Shown here: positions 45,483-55,119 of the stretch, piece by piece
How positions within the stretch are numbered: the stretch's first letter is position 1
Layout of the letters: every line of letters starts with the position of its first letter
Source: Amylibacter marinus
GTDB lineage: Bacteria > Pseudomonadota > Alphaproteobacteria > Rhodobacterales > Rhodobacteraceae
Assembly (NCBI RefSeq): GCF_030160015.1
Contig: NZ_BSNN01000002.1
Span: 1,054,001 to 1,118,000, forward strand
Reading direction: 5' to 3'
Length of the DNA stretch: 64,000 nucleotides
Program-made: the position numbers and the translations under genes
The notes under the pieces: generated by a model
Seen by the model: only the letters and a program-made list of their open reading frames with translations
The model's database searches: none
What the model was told of the DNA's origin: nothing

Positions 45483-46865
45483 TCAGCTCTCCACATCTAT
45501 GCGGGGCTTTAGCAACAGGGTATCGATTTCGCGTAGCGCCTCTTGGTACTGATCCAGCGGGATATTGCAATTGACCGATATGCGCACCGCATTTGGGATT
45601 GGCATATTGTTCAGGGCAAACTCATCTGCCGCGCGCACCGCGATTTTTCGCCGCTCGCAGGCCGATGCAAAAGATGATCCGCGCCACCCCCGCGTCAGTG
45701 GCACCCAAATAAACGGCACATCTTTGCGCCACGAAATATCGTGATGGCCCAGCATATTCACCGTGGTTTCCACCCGTTCCGACACGCGCGAAAGGATACG
45801 GTTGCGAATGGCCTGTGCATCCCCAGAGGCCAGCAATTCGTGGGCGATATCAATCACCGCACGCGAGGTGCCAAAACTGTTGGTTTGCACAATTCGGCTG
45901 GCGCGATGCCGCATGCCCTCGGGGCATAGCAAATACCCAAACCGAAGGCCCGCTGCCACGACCTTGGAAAAAGAAGACAGGTACCAAGCGCGTTCTGGGC
46001 ACAGACGCGAAAAACCGGGCGTGCGCGCCTCTCCAATACCCCAACAGTCATCCTCGATAATCTGTAAATCGTAATCTCGGGCAATTTCGGCGATCTCGAC
46101 CCGTCGCTGATAGGGCATTTCACCTGTGGTAGGGTTCAACACATTTACAGAGGTAAACAAGGCCCGCGGCCGATCCCGTTTGCAAACACGAATCAGGTCT
46201 TCTGGAATGATCCCATGCTCATCCGTTAATACACCCGAGATAGCGGCATTATGGGCCTGAAGCGCATAACGAATTCCCGGATAAGTGAGGGCATCCAGCG
46301 CAATAGGGCCAGAACCCTCGGTTAATATAGCGCTACAGGCAATGTTGATCGCGTTTTGCCCACCATTGGTTAACACGATATTCTCGGGTTTCGCCTGTAC
46401 ATGCGAATACTGCATCCAGTCGCACAGATGTCTATAAATATCGTGGCGCGCCTTGCGTTCCGGATAGTCCATATAGCCTGAGGCTTGTTCGGCGGCGCGG
46501 ATCATGGCGGCGCGCAGCTCTGTGCTTTGGCCAACATTTGTGGTGCTGGTATTGCGCAGGTTGATAAGGCCGCCCTCCTCTACCTCGAACATAATCGGTC
46601 GGAAATCCTCAGTGGTTTTCTGCGTCGCCACAAAGGTGCCACGCCCCACCGCCGCCTCTAGTATGCCCTCGGAAACGCCCAGCTGATAGGCCCGCGCGAT
46701 TGTACCAGGCGTCACCTCTAACTGCCACGCCAGATCCCGCACCGGTGGCAATCGATCCCCCACTGCAAGTGTATTCTCTGCGATATCTACCCGCAGGGCC
46801 TCTAACACGGCCTTGTATTTCGGGCCGCTGGTAAAATCAGGGGAGGGGCGCCAAATTGTACCCAT
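45483..46865 (-). CDS. MocR-family (GntR-HTH plus aminotransferase) regulator
   Basis: A 460-residue chimera: a GntR winged-helix-turn-helix (about 1-80, PVRDLAWQLEVTPGTIARAY) followed by a fold type I aminotransferase domain. The PLP-lysine is Lys301 in SSFSKVVAAGLRFG; NGGQNAINI, DALTYPGIRY and EDDCWGIGE are further PLP-domain elements. MocR proteins sense PLP or amino-compounds and control adjacent genes. Regulated target is not obvious; the divergent DUF1127 gene is the neighbour, and a direct repeat lies between them. Confidence 0.9.
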   Translation of the reverse strand: MGTIWRPSPDFTSGPKYKAVLEALRVDIAENTLAVGDRLPPVRDLAWQLEVTPGTIARAYQLGVSEGILEAAVGRGTFVATQKTTEDFRPIMFEVEEGGLINLRNTSTTNVGQSTELRAAMIRAAEQASGYMDYPERKARHDIYRHLCDWMQYSHVQAKPENIVLTNGGQNAINIACSAILTEGSGPIALDALTYPGIRYALQAHNAAISGVLTDEHGIIPEDLIRVCKRDRPRALFTSVNVLNPTTGEMPYQRRVEIAEIARDYDLQIIEDDCWGIGEARTPGFSRLCPERAWYLSSFSKVVAAGLRFGYLLCPEGMRHRASRIVQTNSFGTSRAVIDIAHELLASGDAQAIRNRILSRVSERVETTVNMLGHHDISWRKDVPFIWVPLTRGWRGSSFASACERRKIAVRAADEFALNNMPIPNAVRISVNCNIPLDQYQEALREIDTLLLKPRIDVES

Positions 46866-46877
46866 TACAATAATCTC

Positions 46878-46929
46878 CTATCAATACATATCGAATCTTT
46901 GTATCTATTAATTACCAATACTATCAATA
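46878..46929. promoter_or_regulatory. direct repeat between divergent MocR and DUF1127 genes
   Basis: CTATCAATA occurs at 46878-46886 and again at 46921-46929, in an AT-rich 94-base gap between divergent genes. MocR proteins typically bind spaced direct repeats, so this is a candidate operator for autoregulation. No footprint can be claimed. Confidence 0.45.
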
Positions 46930-46959
46930 TTGTACCAACACAATAAGAAAGTTAGAAAG

Positions 46960-47193
46960 ATGACCTATACCCCCTCAAGAGCTTCTGAATTCGCCCTGAA
47001 CTTGTCTGCACGCACGGATTTGCCAGTGGCATCCACTGTCGCCATCAAATTCGCGCATACAGTGGCGATCTGGGGGGATCGCACGAAGATGCGCCGCGCA
47101 GTTGGCCGGCTATCCGACGCACATCTGCGTGATATCGGCATCACCCCCACTCAGGCCCAAATCGAGGCGCAAAAACCCTTCTGGAAGGCCTAA
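46960..47193 (+). CDS. DUF1127 small protein
   Basis: A 77-residue protein whose C-terminal half carries the DUF1127 (YjiS-like) motif, here KMRRAVGRLSDAHLRDIGIT. DUF1127 proteins of alphaproteobacteria are often RNA-binding and linked to phosphate, envelope or small-RNA control. The start at 46960 lies after a weak ribosome site. A stem-loop follows at 47240-47263. Confidence 0.85.
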   Translation: MTYTPSRASEFALNLSARTDLPVASTVAIKFAHTVAIWGDRTKMRRAVGRLSDAHLRDIGITPTQAQIEAQKPFWKA

Positions 47194-47239
47194 CCCCCAA
47201 ACGGGGCCTATGGTGTGGCAGATGTCCATGGAGCCCTGT

Positions 47240-47263
47240 GCGCCCGCTGCCTGTGGCGGGCGC
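47240..47263 (+). terminator. 8-bp GC hairpin after DUF1127
   Basis: GCGCCCGC (47240-47247) and GCGGGCGC (47256-47263) pair with an 8-nt loop. A-rich sequence, not a T-run, follows, so it is a weak candidate terminator. The 47264-47361 rest holds only a small GGGGC-CAT-GCCCC repeat and the DUF952 ribosome site. Confidence 0.4.
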
Positions 47264-47361
47264 AAAATTATCTGTATTCCCAAGAAAAACACGCAATCAA
47301 GCCTTGGGGCCATGCCCCCCGCGTGATAAGACCCTGAAAAGCTAAGCAGGAGCATCAGGGG

Positions 47362-47703
47362 ATGGGCTTGATTTACAAAATTCTACGCGCACCCGAATGG
47401 GAGGCCCTGCAATCACAGGGCCAAAGCGCAGGTGCGCCGATTGATATCGTGGATGGCTACATCCATTTTTCTACCGCAGAGACTGTTGCCCAAACCGTGG
47501 CCAAGTATTTTGAGGGTATGGAGGGTTTGATGATCCTTGCGCTAGAGGATGCGCCACTGGGCAACGCGCTGAAATACGAAGTGGCACGCGGGGGGGCATT
47601 GTTTCCGCATCTTTATGGGCCTTTGCGCATGGCGGATGTTTTATGGGCCAAACCCTTACCACTGGTAGAGGGCACGCATCATTTCCCACAGGGGGTGTTA
47701 TGA
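47362..47703 (+). CDS. DUF952 family protein
   Basis: A 113-residue DUF952 protein: [17 protein letters not shown] at the start, [15 protein letters not shown], then [18 protein letters not shown]. Family function is unproven (structures show an ADP-ribosyltransferase-like fold). Its stop overlaps the pyrD start as ATGA, so it is co-translated with pyrimidine synthesis. An AGGAG site precedes the ATG. Confidence 0.88.
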   Translation: MGLIYKILRAPEWEALQSQGQSAGAPIDIVDGYIHFSTAETVAQTVAKYFEGMEGLMILALEDAPLGNALKYEVARGGALFPHLYGPLRMADVLWAKPLPLVEGTHHFPQGVL

Positions 47704-48758
47704 AGTTTTCAGAACGCATCGCATTGGCGGCATTGCACAAAACAGACCCAGAAACAGCACATGGCTTGGCAATCAAGGCGCTAGCTATGGGGCTAGGCCC
47801 ACGCCACGGCCCCTTTAGCACCGCGCGCATAAAAACCAGCGTCGGCGGGTTGGAATTGCCCAATCCCGTGGGATTGGCGGCGGGGTTTGACAAAAACGCC
47901 GAGGTTGTACCCGCGCTACTAAAGGCAGGGTTTGGCTTCGTAGAGGTGGGCGCCGCAACCCCCAAGGCCCAAAACGGCAATCGCAAACCGCGCCTGTTTC
48001 GCCTGACGGAGGATCGCGCTGCGATCAATCGGTTCGGGTTCAACAACGAGGGCATGGATGTGATTGCCGCACGACTGGCCAATCGGCCAAATTCTGGAGT
48101 GGTGGGTATCAATCTAGGGGCCAACAAAGACAGTTCGCACCGTGCAATTGATTTTGTCCAAGTCCTAGAAACCTGTGGCCCACATGTGGATTTTGCCACG
48201 GTGAACGTCTCCTCGCCCAATACCGAAAAACTGCGCGACCTTCAGGGCGAAAAGGCCCTGACCGCGCTACTAGAAGGTGTAATGAAAACCAGCGCAGGCC
48301 TAGAACGCCCCGTGCCGATTTTTCTTAAGATTGCGCCTGATCTAACGCTGGAAGAGATCGCCCAAATCGCCCAAGTGGCCCGCCATGCGCGACTTGATGC
48401 AATCATCGCCACCAACACAACGTTAGACCGTGATGGGCTAACCAGCGAGCATCGCATTCAAAAGGGTGGCCTTTCTGGCGCCCCGTTGTTTTCCAAATCA
48501 ACACAGGTCTTGGCGCGCCTATCTGCCGAACTAGAAGGGCATGTCCCCCTAATCGGGGTGGGCGGCATTGCCAGCGCAGAGGATGCATTTGAGAAAATTC
48601 GCGCCGGTGCCAGCGCGGTTCAGCTATACACGGCCATGGTGTTTCAGGGGGTATCGCTGGCCAACGACATCGCCAAGGGGTTGGATCGGCTTTTGGAGCA
48701 ACACGGGTACAATCATATATCTCAAGCCGTTGGTTCCGGCACAGAGGAGTTCCTATGA
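47700..48758 (+). CDS. pyrD: dihydroorotate dehydrogenase (class 2, quinone)
   Basis: PyrD oxidises dihydroorotate to orotate, passing electrons to quinone at the inner membrane. The 352-residue protein shows the class 2 pattern: amphipathic N-terminal helix [56 protein letters not shown] with the catalytic region [12 protein letters not shown], and FMN motifs [22 protein letters not shown]. The ATG at 47700 is coupled to DUF952; the frame is open upstream to 47643, but that section lies inside DUF952. Confidence 0.95.
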   Translation: MKFSERIALAALHKTDPETAHGLAIKALAMGLGPRHGPFSTARIKTSVGGLELPNPVGLAAGFDKNAEVVPALLKAGFGFVEVGAATPKAQNGNRKPRLFRLTEDRAAINRFGFNNEGMDVIAARLANRPNSGVVGINLGANKDSSHRAIDFVQVLETCGPHVDFATVNVSSPNTEKLRDLQGEKALTALLEGVMKTSAGLERPVPIFLKIAPDLTLEEIAQIAQVARHARLDAIIATNTTLDRDGLTSEHRIQKGGLSGAPLFSKSTQVLARLSAELEGHVPLIGVGGIASAEDAFEKIRAGASAVQLYTAMVFQGVSLANDIAKGLDRLLEQHGYNHISQAVGSGTEEFL

Positions 48759-49093
48759 CCACAATCTGGCATAATCCACGTTGTTCTAAATCGCGCCAAA
48801 CATTGGCATTGATCGAAGATCGGGCACCCGAAATCCGCCGCTATCTAGATGACAACCCCAGTGCCGACGAGCTGCGCAGCGTGATTGATATGCTGGGGGG
48901 CAAGGCTATAGACATCATTCGCCACAAAGATGCGCGCTTCAAAGAATTGGGTCTCACGCTGACCAGCGATTCCGATCAGCTAATTGCCGCAATGGTCGAA
49001 CACCCTATTCTAATCGAACGCCCGATTGTCATTTCAAACGGACAGGCCCGTATTGGCCGCCCCCCTGAGGCCGTGTTCGAAATTTTCAGCTAA
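48755..49093 (+). CDS. ArsC-family arsenate reductase-like protein
   Basis: A 112-residue thioredoxin-fold ArsC/YfgD protein (glutaredoxin-coupled type). Cys10 in NPRCSKSR is the nucleophile, and the substrate-binding arginine region [10 protein letters not shown] is present. The usual three-Arg signature is only partly met, so it may not reduce arsenate; YfgD-like enzymes are poorly characterised. Coupled to pyrD by ATGA. Its end overlaps the convergent MATE gene by 8 bases. Confidence 0.85.
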   Translation: MTTIWHNPRCSKSRQTLALIEDRAPEIRRYLDDNPSADELRSVIDMLGGKAIDIIRHKDARFKELGLTLTSDSDQLIAAMVEHPILIERPIVISNGQARIGRPPEAVFEIFS

Positions 49094-50405
49094 GGTCGCG
49101 TTCTATGTTGGGGTAACACCACAGCAGGGTGATGCCGCGCAGGATGAACAGGATATTGATGCTGAACCACAGGCCATGGTTGCCCCACATGGGGATTGTG
49201 ATCCATAGGCTGATCAAGAAACCGCAAAACGATATACACATCATATCGCGCATTTCGCGCGTGCGTGTGGCACCAATAAAGACCCCATCCATCATCCATG
49301 CCAGCACCCCCGTCAGCGGCGCCAGCACCATCCATGGCAGATAGCGCAGAGCTACATCTTGCACGGCTAGGGATGTGGTCATTTCTTGGATCAACAGCCC
49401 CCCAAGCACCGCAAACCCCAGCGCTGATAACGAAACGGATATGCCCCCCCACATCCCCGTTAACCAAACCGCGCGCCGCAGGCCCAACCTGTTTCGTGCA
49501 CCAACCGCCTGTCCCACCAGCGTCTCGGCCGCCAACGCAAACCCATCCAACGCATAGGCCGTAACATGCAAAAATTGTAGCAGTATCTGGTTCGCCGCCA
49601 GTATTTCATTGCTAAAGCTAGATCCCAGAAACGAGAACAGAACAAAACCGCCGGTCAATAGCATAGAGCGCAACATAATATCGCGATTAACAAGGGCCAT
49701 GCGGCGTAGTTTTACCCCATCAAACACCCGCGCCCAATTGCGCCACAGCCCAGATTTAAATCCATCACGGACCAACCACAGACCAAACAGCAGTCCAAAA
49801 TATTCTGCCGCAAGTGTAGCCAGCGCTACCCCAGATACCCCCCAAGACAGCCCCAATACGAACCAGCAATCGAGGAGAATATTCAACCCATTGACGCTGA
49901 TTTGCAAAAGCAACAACGCCCCTGTGCGCCCCTGCCCCACCAGCCAGCCAGAAATCCCATAAACCGCAATTGCCGCAGGTGCGCCCAGCACACGAATCTC
50001 CAGATAGCCCTGCGCCAACATCTCGACCTCTGGCGAGGCGGGTGATAATGCAAAAACCGCATAAAATAGGGGCCATTGCACCGCGATACACAGACCGCCA
50101 GCCGCCAGCCCAATCATCAGCGCACGTGTTAGCAAAAGTGTGGTTTCCCCCGCGTCCCCCTGCCCCACCGCCTGTGCCGTAAGCCCCGTTGTGCCCATGC
50201 GTAAAAATCCGAACATCCAAAAAATCGATGTAATGATCACCGCCCCCATGGCCACTGCGCCAATGGCAACAGGATCGCCCAGTTGGCCGATCACATAGGT
50301 ATCAACCAGCCCCAGTACCGGCACTGTTGCATTAGACAAGACCACCGGCAGAGCGATGGCCAGCACGCGCATATTGCTAAGAGGAAGAGAAGAGGTATCG
50401 GCCAT
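49086..50405 (-). CDS. MATE-family multidrug efflux transporter (DinF/NorM type)
   Basis: A 439-residue, about 12-helix inner-membrane antiporter of the MATE family. The N-terminal helix IALPVVLSNATVPVLGLVDTYVIGQLG and the mirror-image second half (ALDGFALAAETLVGQAVG) are typical. It would export cationic compounds against H+ or Na+. I chose the ATG at 50405, which fits family starts; an ATG 12 bases and a GTG 36 bases further upstream are alternatives, and none has a good ribosome site. Confidence 0.88.
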   Translation of the reverse strand: MADTSSLPLSNMRVLAIALPVVLSNATVPVLGLVDTYVIGQLGDPVAIGAVAMGAVIITSIFWMFGFLRMGTTGLTAQAVGQGDAGETTLLLTRALMIGLAAGGLCIAVQWPLFYAVFALSPASPEVEMLAQGYLEIRVLGAPAAIAVYGISGWLVGQGRTGALLLLQISVNGLNILLDCWFVLGLSWGVSGVALATLAAEYFGLLFGLWLVRDGFKSGLWRNWARVFDGVKLRRMALVNRDIMLRSMLLTGGFVLFSFLGSSFSNEILAANQILLQFLHVTAYALDGFALAAETLVGQAVGARNRLGLRRAVWLTGMWGGISVSLSALGFAVLGGLLIQEMTTSLAVQDVALRYLPWMVLAPLTGVLAWMMDGVFIGATRTREMRDMMCISFCGFLISLWITIPMWGNHGLWFSINILFILRGITLLWCYPNIERDLS

Positions 50406-50550
50406 AACTAGTGCCATAAAATCTAATAGCGCCAATTGCACCGAAATTATTGCACGGATTCAATTTGCCCGACCAGTGATCCCCCTATGTCACGCAACGC
50501 TTCTGACCTTTTATCACTGGTATATTTTTGGGCAGAGTAGTTACTGTGAC

Positions 50551-50578
50551 TTGAATTCTATCCCTTTGGGGCTAGAAT
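50551..50578 (+). promoter_or_regulatory. MerR-type promoter/operator of the MerR-GST operon
   Basis: TTGAAT (50551-50556) and TAGAAT (50573-50578) stand 16 bases apart. Inside and overlapping the spacer is the inverted repeat TTCTATCCC (50556-50564)-TTTG-GGGCTAGAA (50569-50577), 8 of 9 positions matched, the layout MerR proteins bind. It lies 21 bases before the regulator's own ATG, suggesting autoregulation. Confidence 0.6.
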
Positions 50579-50598
50579 GCCCGCAAAGGATACTGTGA

Positions 50599-50985
50599 AT
50601 GACTGAAAAAAAACTCTCGCTTAGTGAAATGTGTGAGCTGTTCGAGGTAACGCCCCGCACTCTACGTTATTACGAATATATCGAACTGCTGGTGCCAGAA
50701 AAACAAGGGCGCAAGCGGTTCTATGGGGGACCCGAGAAGGCGCGACTGCGGTTGATCAAACGGGGGCGGCGCTTTGGGTTTACACTTGAGGAAATTCGCC
50801 AATGGCTGGAAATGTATGACCGCGAGGATCAGAACCAAGCCCAGCTGGAAAAATGGATCGATATGTCCACACGTCAGATTGTAGAGTTAGAGGATCGCAA
50901 GGCAGAAATCGATGCGGCAATCGAAGACATGCACCGCCTGAATAGAGAAGCCCGAAACGAGCTGGAAGTCCTGAAAAATGCGTAG
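50599..50985 (+). CDS. MerR-family transcriptional regulator
   Basis: A 128-residue regulator with the MerR winged-helix (LSLSEMCELFEVTPRTLRYYE, residues 6-26) and a C-terminal coiled coil for dimerisation (about 75-125). There is no cysteine metal site of the MerR/CueR kind. AAAGGA lies eight bases before the ATG. The gene overlaps the next one (GST) by 8 bases (ATGCGTAG), so they form an operon. The GST may be the regulated function, perhaps in detoxification; a role in branched-chain or fatty-acid control as in LiuR relatives is possible but not seen here. Confidence 0.88.
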   Translation: MTEKKLSLSEMCELFEVTPRTLRYYEYIELLVPEKQGRKRFYGGPEKARLRLIKRGRRFGFTLEEIRQWLEMYDREDQNQAQLEKWIDMSTRQIVELEDRKAEIDAAIEDMHRLNREARNELEVLKNA

Positions 50986-51616
50986 TACCGCAGATTACCG
51001 ACTCTATTGTTTTGGTGAATCTGGCAATGCCTACAAAGCCGCTTTAATGTTAGAGCTATGCTCCTTGGACTGGCAGGCCGAGTTTGTTGATTTTTTCAAC
51101 GGCGAGGCCCGCAGTGCGGATTTTTTAAAAATCAACCCCATGGGCGAGGTTCCGGTGCTGGTGCATGGCGATGTCACCATGACCCAATCAGGGGTTATAC
51201 AGGACTACATCACCGACCAAACAGGCCAGTTCGCCCCCCAAGACGAGATCGAGGCGCGCGAGGTGCTACGCTGGGTACTCTGGGATAATCACAAGCTGTC
51301 TTCACAGGCAGGGGTGGCGCGGTTCTTGAATAATTTTCTACCCAAAGACAAGCGCCCCGTTGGCGCCTATGATTTCTTACAGGGGCGGTTGCGCGCGGCC
51401 TATACCGTGTTAAACGGGCATTTAGCGGATCGCGAATGGGTCGCGGCCTCGGGCCCGACAGCGGCAGATTTTTCTTGCTGTGGGTATTTATATTACCCAG
51501 AGGAATTCGGCTTTAAACGTTCGGATTGGCCGCATATTGATCGCTGGCTTAAGCGCATATCGCAGCTAGATGGATGGAAACATCCCTATGACCTGATGCA
51601 GCCTGCATTTAAATAA
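50978..51616 (+). CDS. glutathione S-transferase family protein
   Basis: A 212-residue GST: thioredoxin-fold N-terminal domain (RLYCFGESGNAYKAALML, INPMGEVPVL with cis-Pro, and TQSGVIQDYI for the glutathione carboxylates) and an all-helical C-terminal domain (about 90-210). It should conjugate or reduce using glutathione. The active Ser/Cys is likely Ser9. Coupled to the MerR regulator, so expression is probably induced by the same signal. Confidence 0.88.
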   Translation: MRSTADYRLYCFGESGNAYKAALMLELCSLDWQAEFVDFFNGEARSADFLKINPMGEVPVLVHGDVTMTQSGVIQDYITDQTGQFAPQDEIEAREVLRWVLWDNHKLSSQAGVARFLNNFLPKDKRPVGAYDFLQGRLRAAYTVLNGHLADREWVAASGPTAADFSCCGYLYYPEEFGFKRSDWPHIDRWLKRISQLDGWKHPYDLMQPAFK

Positions 51617-51688
51617 GCTTGTTTAACCGCCGTTTTTGCCCCAAAATGAGGGCATAGATAGAATGACCCAAAACTGGGCGTATAGGCA

Positions 51689-52678
51689 ATGACAGCAATT
51701 AAGGAATTTGACCGATTAGAGGCGCTTGGGCTCTGGAAAGAGGGGCCCGATGCACAGCGCCGCGAGGTTGTTGTATCCTTTGGTGATGCCACCTTGGTTC
51801 TATCTGATATCCATAATCGCCCCCTGACCCATTGGTCACTAGCGGCCATTCAGCGAGTAGAGAGCAGTAAATCCGGCACCCTCTTTAGCGTTGATGCCGA
51901 GGCGCTAGAAACCCTAGAAATAGAAGACCCGTTGATGGTGTCCGCCATCGGCAAGGTGCGCATGGCGATTGAGATGTCGCGCCCCCATCCCGGCAGGTTG
52001 CGCTGGTTGATCGGATTGCTGGTTGTACTGGCCTTTGGCGCATTTTGCTTCTTTTGGTTACCTGGTGGGATTGCACGCTATGCGGCTAATATCTTACCCG
52101 AGGCCAAGGCTGTGCAAATTGGCGACGAGTTGCTGAGTTATATTGAAAAAAATACTGGAGCAACCTGCTCTAACCCCGCGGGTCAGCGCGCACTGCGCCG
52201 ATTTGAGGATCGGGTTCTACAAGACCCAAGCCAGCGGGTACATATCGCCAAAATGGGCAGCCGTCCCAGCGTGCATTTACCGGGCGGGAATATTGTATTG
52301 AACCATACATTACTGTCTCAGCAAGACAGCCCTGAGGTTTTGGCCGGCTTTTCTCTAATGGAATATGCTGCAGCAATGCAGAACGCATCGGTCATAGAGT
52401 TATTCACCAGCATTGGCATAGGCGAGACGCTGAATTTTCTAGGCAATGGCACCATCAGCAGCCCCGCCCTAGAGCGATTTGCGGATCAGCGTCTGTTTGG
52501 CGCTCTATCACGCCCGAAGTCAGAGAAACTACAGGGTCTGTTTCAACAGGCAAATATCTGGCCAGATGCCTTTGCCGCTCAGGCCAATTTTGCGGGATTA
52601 AGCAGCGAGGGGATCACCCCGCAACAGATCCTAACTGATAGTGACTGGGTGGCCTTGGTCGAAATCTGTAGCTCCTAG
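51689..52678 (+). CDS. degenerate M48-like membrane protein
   Basis: A 329-residue protein with a short N-terminal beta domain, one or two membrane helices (about 107-135) and a C-terminal half that looks like the M48 peptidase scaffold ([27 protein letters not shown]). The zinc motif HExxH should follow in the helix after VLAGF, but here it reads [13 protein letters not shown], so zinc binding is lost. Likely a pseudo-peptidase that kept a binding or scaffolding role. It is convergent with lolD, and their stops share CTAG. Confidence 0.55.
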   Translation: MTAIKEFDRLEALGLWKEGPDAQRREVVVSFGDATLVLSDIHNRPLTHWSLAAIQRVESSKSGTLFSVDAEALETLEIEDPLMVSAIGKVRMAIEMSRPHPGRLRWLIGLLVVLAFGAFCFFWLPGGIARYAANILPEAKAVQIGDELLSYIEKNTGATCSNPAGQRALRRFEDRVLQDPSQRVHIAKMGSRPSVHLPGGNIVLNHTLLSQQDSPEVLAGFSLMEYAAAMQNASVIELFTSIGIGETLNFLGNGTISSPALERFADQRLFGALSRPKSEKLQGLFQQANIWPDAFAAQANFAGLSSEGITPQQILTDSDWVALVEICSS

Positions 52679-53355
52679 AGCGGTATTAATTTCCCACCCG
52701 ACAGGGACAGCTGGCGGTCCATACGCGCGGCAAGCTCATGATTATGGGTGGCAATAACCGCGGCCAATCCGGTTTCGCGCACCAGCTTCACCAAGGTCAC
52801 AAACACCCTCTCGGCGGTTTCTGGATCCAGATTTCCCGTTGGTTCGTCCGCAATCAGCAATTTTGGCGCATTGGCCATGGCACGGCAAAAGGCCACGCGC
52901 TGTTGCTCGCCACCTGACATTTCGGCGGGGCGATGATGGCCGCGGGCCTCTAGGCCGACGCTGGCCAGTAATTCTGTCGCGCGGGCCTCGGCTGTGGCCT
53001 TGGATCGGCCATTGGCCATCTGGGGCAACATCAGATTTTCCAGGGCGCTGAATTCGGGTAGCAAGTGGTGGAATTGATAGACAAACCCGATGTCATTGCG
53101 CCGCGTGGCCGTGCGCCTGCGATCGGATTGCTGGCTGGTGTCCACACCGCTAATGTACACACGACCACTATCGGCATTGTCCAAAAGGCCTGCAATATGC
53201 AGCAGCGTGGATTTCCCAGCCCCAGAGGGCGCAACAAGGCCGACAATCTCGCCCGCGTTTACACACAGATCGGCAGCGTCCAGCACCTGTACACGCCTTC
53301 CAGCGCCAGAGGTATAGGCCTTGGATATCGTCTCTAGGCGAAGAATCTCATTCAT
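52675..53355 (-). CDS. lolD: lipoprotein-releasing ATPase LolD
   Basis: ATPase of the LolCDE system that extracts outer-membrane lipoproteins from the inner membrane for transfer to LolA. The 226 residues carry Walker [10 protein letters not shown] (42-50), signature [14 protein letters not shown], and Walker [13 protein letters not shown]. Overlaps the lolC/E gene by 8 bases (ATGAATGA). Last gene of the perM-to-lolD run. LolA/LolB are not in the window. Confidence 0.95.
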   Translation of the reverse strand: MNEILRLETISKAYTSGAGRRVQVLDAADLCVNAGEIVGLVAPSGAGKSTLLHIAGLLDNADSGRVYISGVDTSQQSDRRRTATRRNDIGFVYQFHHLLPEFSALENLMLPQMANGRSKATAEARATELLASVGLEARGHHRPAEMSGGEQQRVAFCRAMANAPKLLIADEPTGNLDPETAERVFVTLVKLVRETGLAAVIATHNHELAARMDRQLSLSGGKLIPL

Positions 53356-54631
53356 AGCGCAAGGCCTCTACAGGGTTCATGCGGGCCGCACGGCGCGCAG
53401 GGAAGTAGGTGATACCAAAGGACAGGCCCAGTGATAGGCTGACTGCCTTGGTCACATCTTGCCAACGCAACTCGGCAGGTAGGTCAGATAACATGCGCAC
53501 TGATGGATCCCAAACGCCGCCGCCAGCGATATAATTGATCAGCCCAAAAATCGGATCTATATAGATTACAAACAGGCATCCCATAGTCACCCCAATTATC
53601 GTGCCCAAAACCCCAATCGCCGACCCGCACATGAAAAACACCCGCAAGACCGACGCTTCGGTTAGGCCCATAGTACGCAGGATCCCGATGTCGCGCCCCT
53701 TGTTCTTAACCAGCATAATCAGGCCAGACACAATATTCATCGTCGCGATAAGCACCAAAACCCCAAGGATGACAAACATAATGTTATCCTCCATCTGTAG
53801 AGCACGCAGAAACCCACCATTGGCATCAAACCATGTCCAGATCAGCGCCCTATCAGGGGCCGAGGCCAGCAACATCGGCGCTAGGTCATTGACCAATTCG
53901 GGGGTATCTACCATGATTTCAAACTCGTCAATCCGACCCTCTTGGTTGAAATAGGATTGCGCCTCACCGCGGGGCATATAGACCCGTGTGCTGTCGATAT
54001 CATAGCGCCCCACCTGAAACACATAGGCCACATCATAGGCAATAACCCGGGGCGCGGTGCCAAAGGCCGTTTGCACCCCATCGGGGGATGTTAGCGTAAT
54101 GGCGTCTCCCACCCTCAGGCTTAGCTCGCGCGCAACACCAGAGCCAATTGCGACTCCGTTTCCAATATCATCCAGTGCACCCCATGATTGTTCGGGTTCG
54201 GAAATCAGCGGCAAGGTTTTCAAATCAGCCAGAGTTTCGCCAAATACCTGCACCCCAAGGTTACGGCCATTCGCGCTGGCCAGCACCTGTCCTTTGACAA
54301 TACCCGCAACACGGCTAACGCCCGGCGTTTCACGCAGTTCTGCCAAGGCCTGCTCGAAATCACCAAACCCGGTGCGCATCACACCGTCAGCATCGGTGCG
54401 TGGCCCAGTATACAGCGTAGCATGGGCATTGGCGCCAAGGATTGTACCCACAAATTCGGTGCGAAACCCAGAGCGCACCGCCAGGGTGGCGATTAGGGCA
54501 AATACAGCCAAAGCAATGCCAATAAGAGAAATCCATGTCATCACAGAAACGCCGCCCTCGGCGCGCTTCGAGCGCAGGTAGCGCCAAGCAATCATACGTT
54601 CGAATTGGCTAAACGGTTTGGCACCTGTCAT
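53348..54631 (-). CDS. lolC: lipoprotein-releasing permease LolC/LolE
   Basis: A 427-residue permease with four membrane helices (one near the N-terminus, three clustered in the C-terminal half: about 270-300, 315-345, 380-410) and a large periplasmic MacB-like domain between. N-terminal [22 protein letters not shown] and C-terminal [16 protein letters not shown] match LolC/LolE. A single permease gene suggests a homodimeric LolCD-type complex as in many alphaproteobacteria, where one LolF-like protein replaces LolC and LolE. Overlap ATGA with DUF2937 upstream. Confidence 0.93.
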   Translation of the reverse strand: MTGAKPFSQFERMIAWRYLRSKRAEGGVSVMTWISLIGIALAVFALIATLAVRSGFRTEFVGTILGANAHATLYTGPRTDADGVMRTGFGDFEQALAELRETPGVSRVAGIVKGQVLASANGRNLGVQVFGETLADLKTLPLISEPEQSWGALDDIGNGVAIGSGVARELSLRVGDAITLTSPDGVQTAFGTAPRVIAYDVAYVFQVGRYDIDSTRVYMPRGEAQSYFNQEGRIDEFEIMVDTPELVNDLAPMLLASAPDRALIWTWFDANGGFLRALQMEDNIMFVILGVLVLIATMNIVSGLIMLVKNKGRDIGILRTMGLTEASVLRVFFMCGSAIGVLGTIIGVTMGCLFVIYIDPIFGLINYIAGGGVWDPSVRMLSDLPAELRWQDVTKAVSLSLGLSFGITYFPARRAARMNPVEALRYE

Positions 54632-55119
54632 GTAAATTTCTGCTTTTTATTACGGCGTCTAAAGATGCGGCCCAGCCCAGCCAGCCCCGCATAACCCGTG
54701 ATATAGCCCCCAAACAACAACAGCAACCCATCAAGATTCAGAGGGATCGCGGGGGCGAAATTTTTCCAAGCACCTTTGATAACCTGTGGATCACCAAAGG
54801 CGCGAATATTGGCCAAACGCCCAAGGGGGGATGCATCCTTCAGGGTATTATAGCTGGTAGTCAGGCTTTCTTGGCGTTCAATGGTGCGGCGCATATCGGC
54901 CTGTCGCCCCTCCAGAAATGCGCTGCCCTGTAGGGCATTTAGCGCCTGATCGCGGGTCTTATCGGCCTGTGCGGCGGTGGCATCAAAGTCAGCGACAATC
55001 ACCGACAGCTCATCCACCGCGCCGCCCAAGCGTTGCACATACTGTTGTGAATATTCTGGGAACTGTGAAAGGGTTAGCCCCAATCCCACGCTCCCAGCAA
55101 TTTTCACAAGATTTGGCAT
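54628..55119 (-). CDS. DUF2937 membrane protein
   Basis: A 163-residue DUF2937 protein: short hydrophobic N-terminus, amphipathic helical middle (about 35-105, likely coiled coil) and a C-terminal membrane pair (LDGLLLLFGGYITGYAGLAGLG) followed by RRRNKKQK. Function unknown; the family regularly neighbours lolCD or proS in Rhodobacterales. Start overlaps the proS stop as TAATG, and its stop overlaps lolC as ATGA. Confidence 0.85.
   Translation of the reverse strand: MPNLVKIAGSVGLGLTLSQFPEYSQQYVQRLGGAVDELSVIVADFDATAAQADKTRDQALNALQGSAFLEGRQADMRRTIERQESLTTSYNTLKDASPLGRLANIRAFGDPQVIKGAWKNFAPAIPLNLDGLLLLFGGYITGYAGLAGLGRIFRRRNKKQKFT

Noticed and set aside
47471-48220. 249-codon minus-strand frame opposite pyrD
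   Set aside because: Arg/Ser/Pro-rich shadow of pyrD, without start signals or family similarity.
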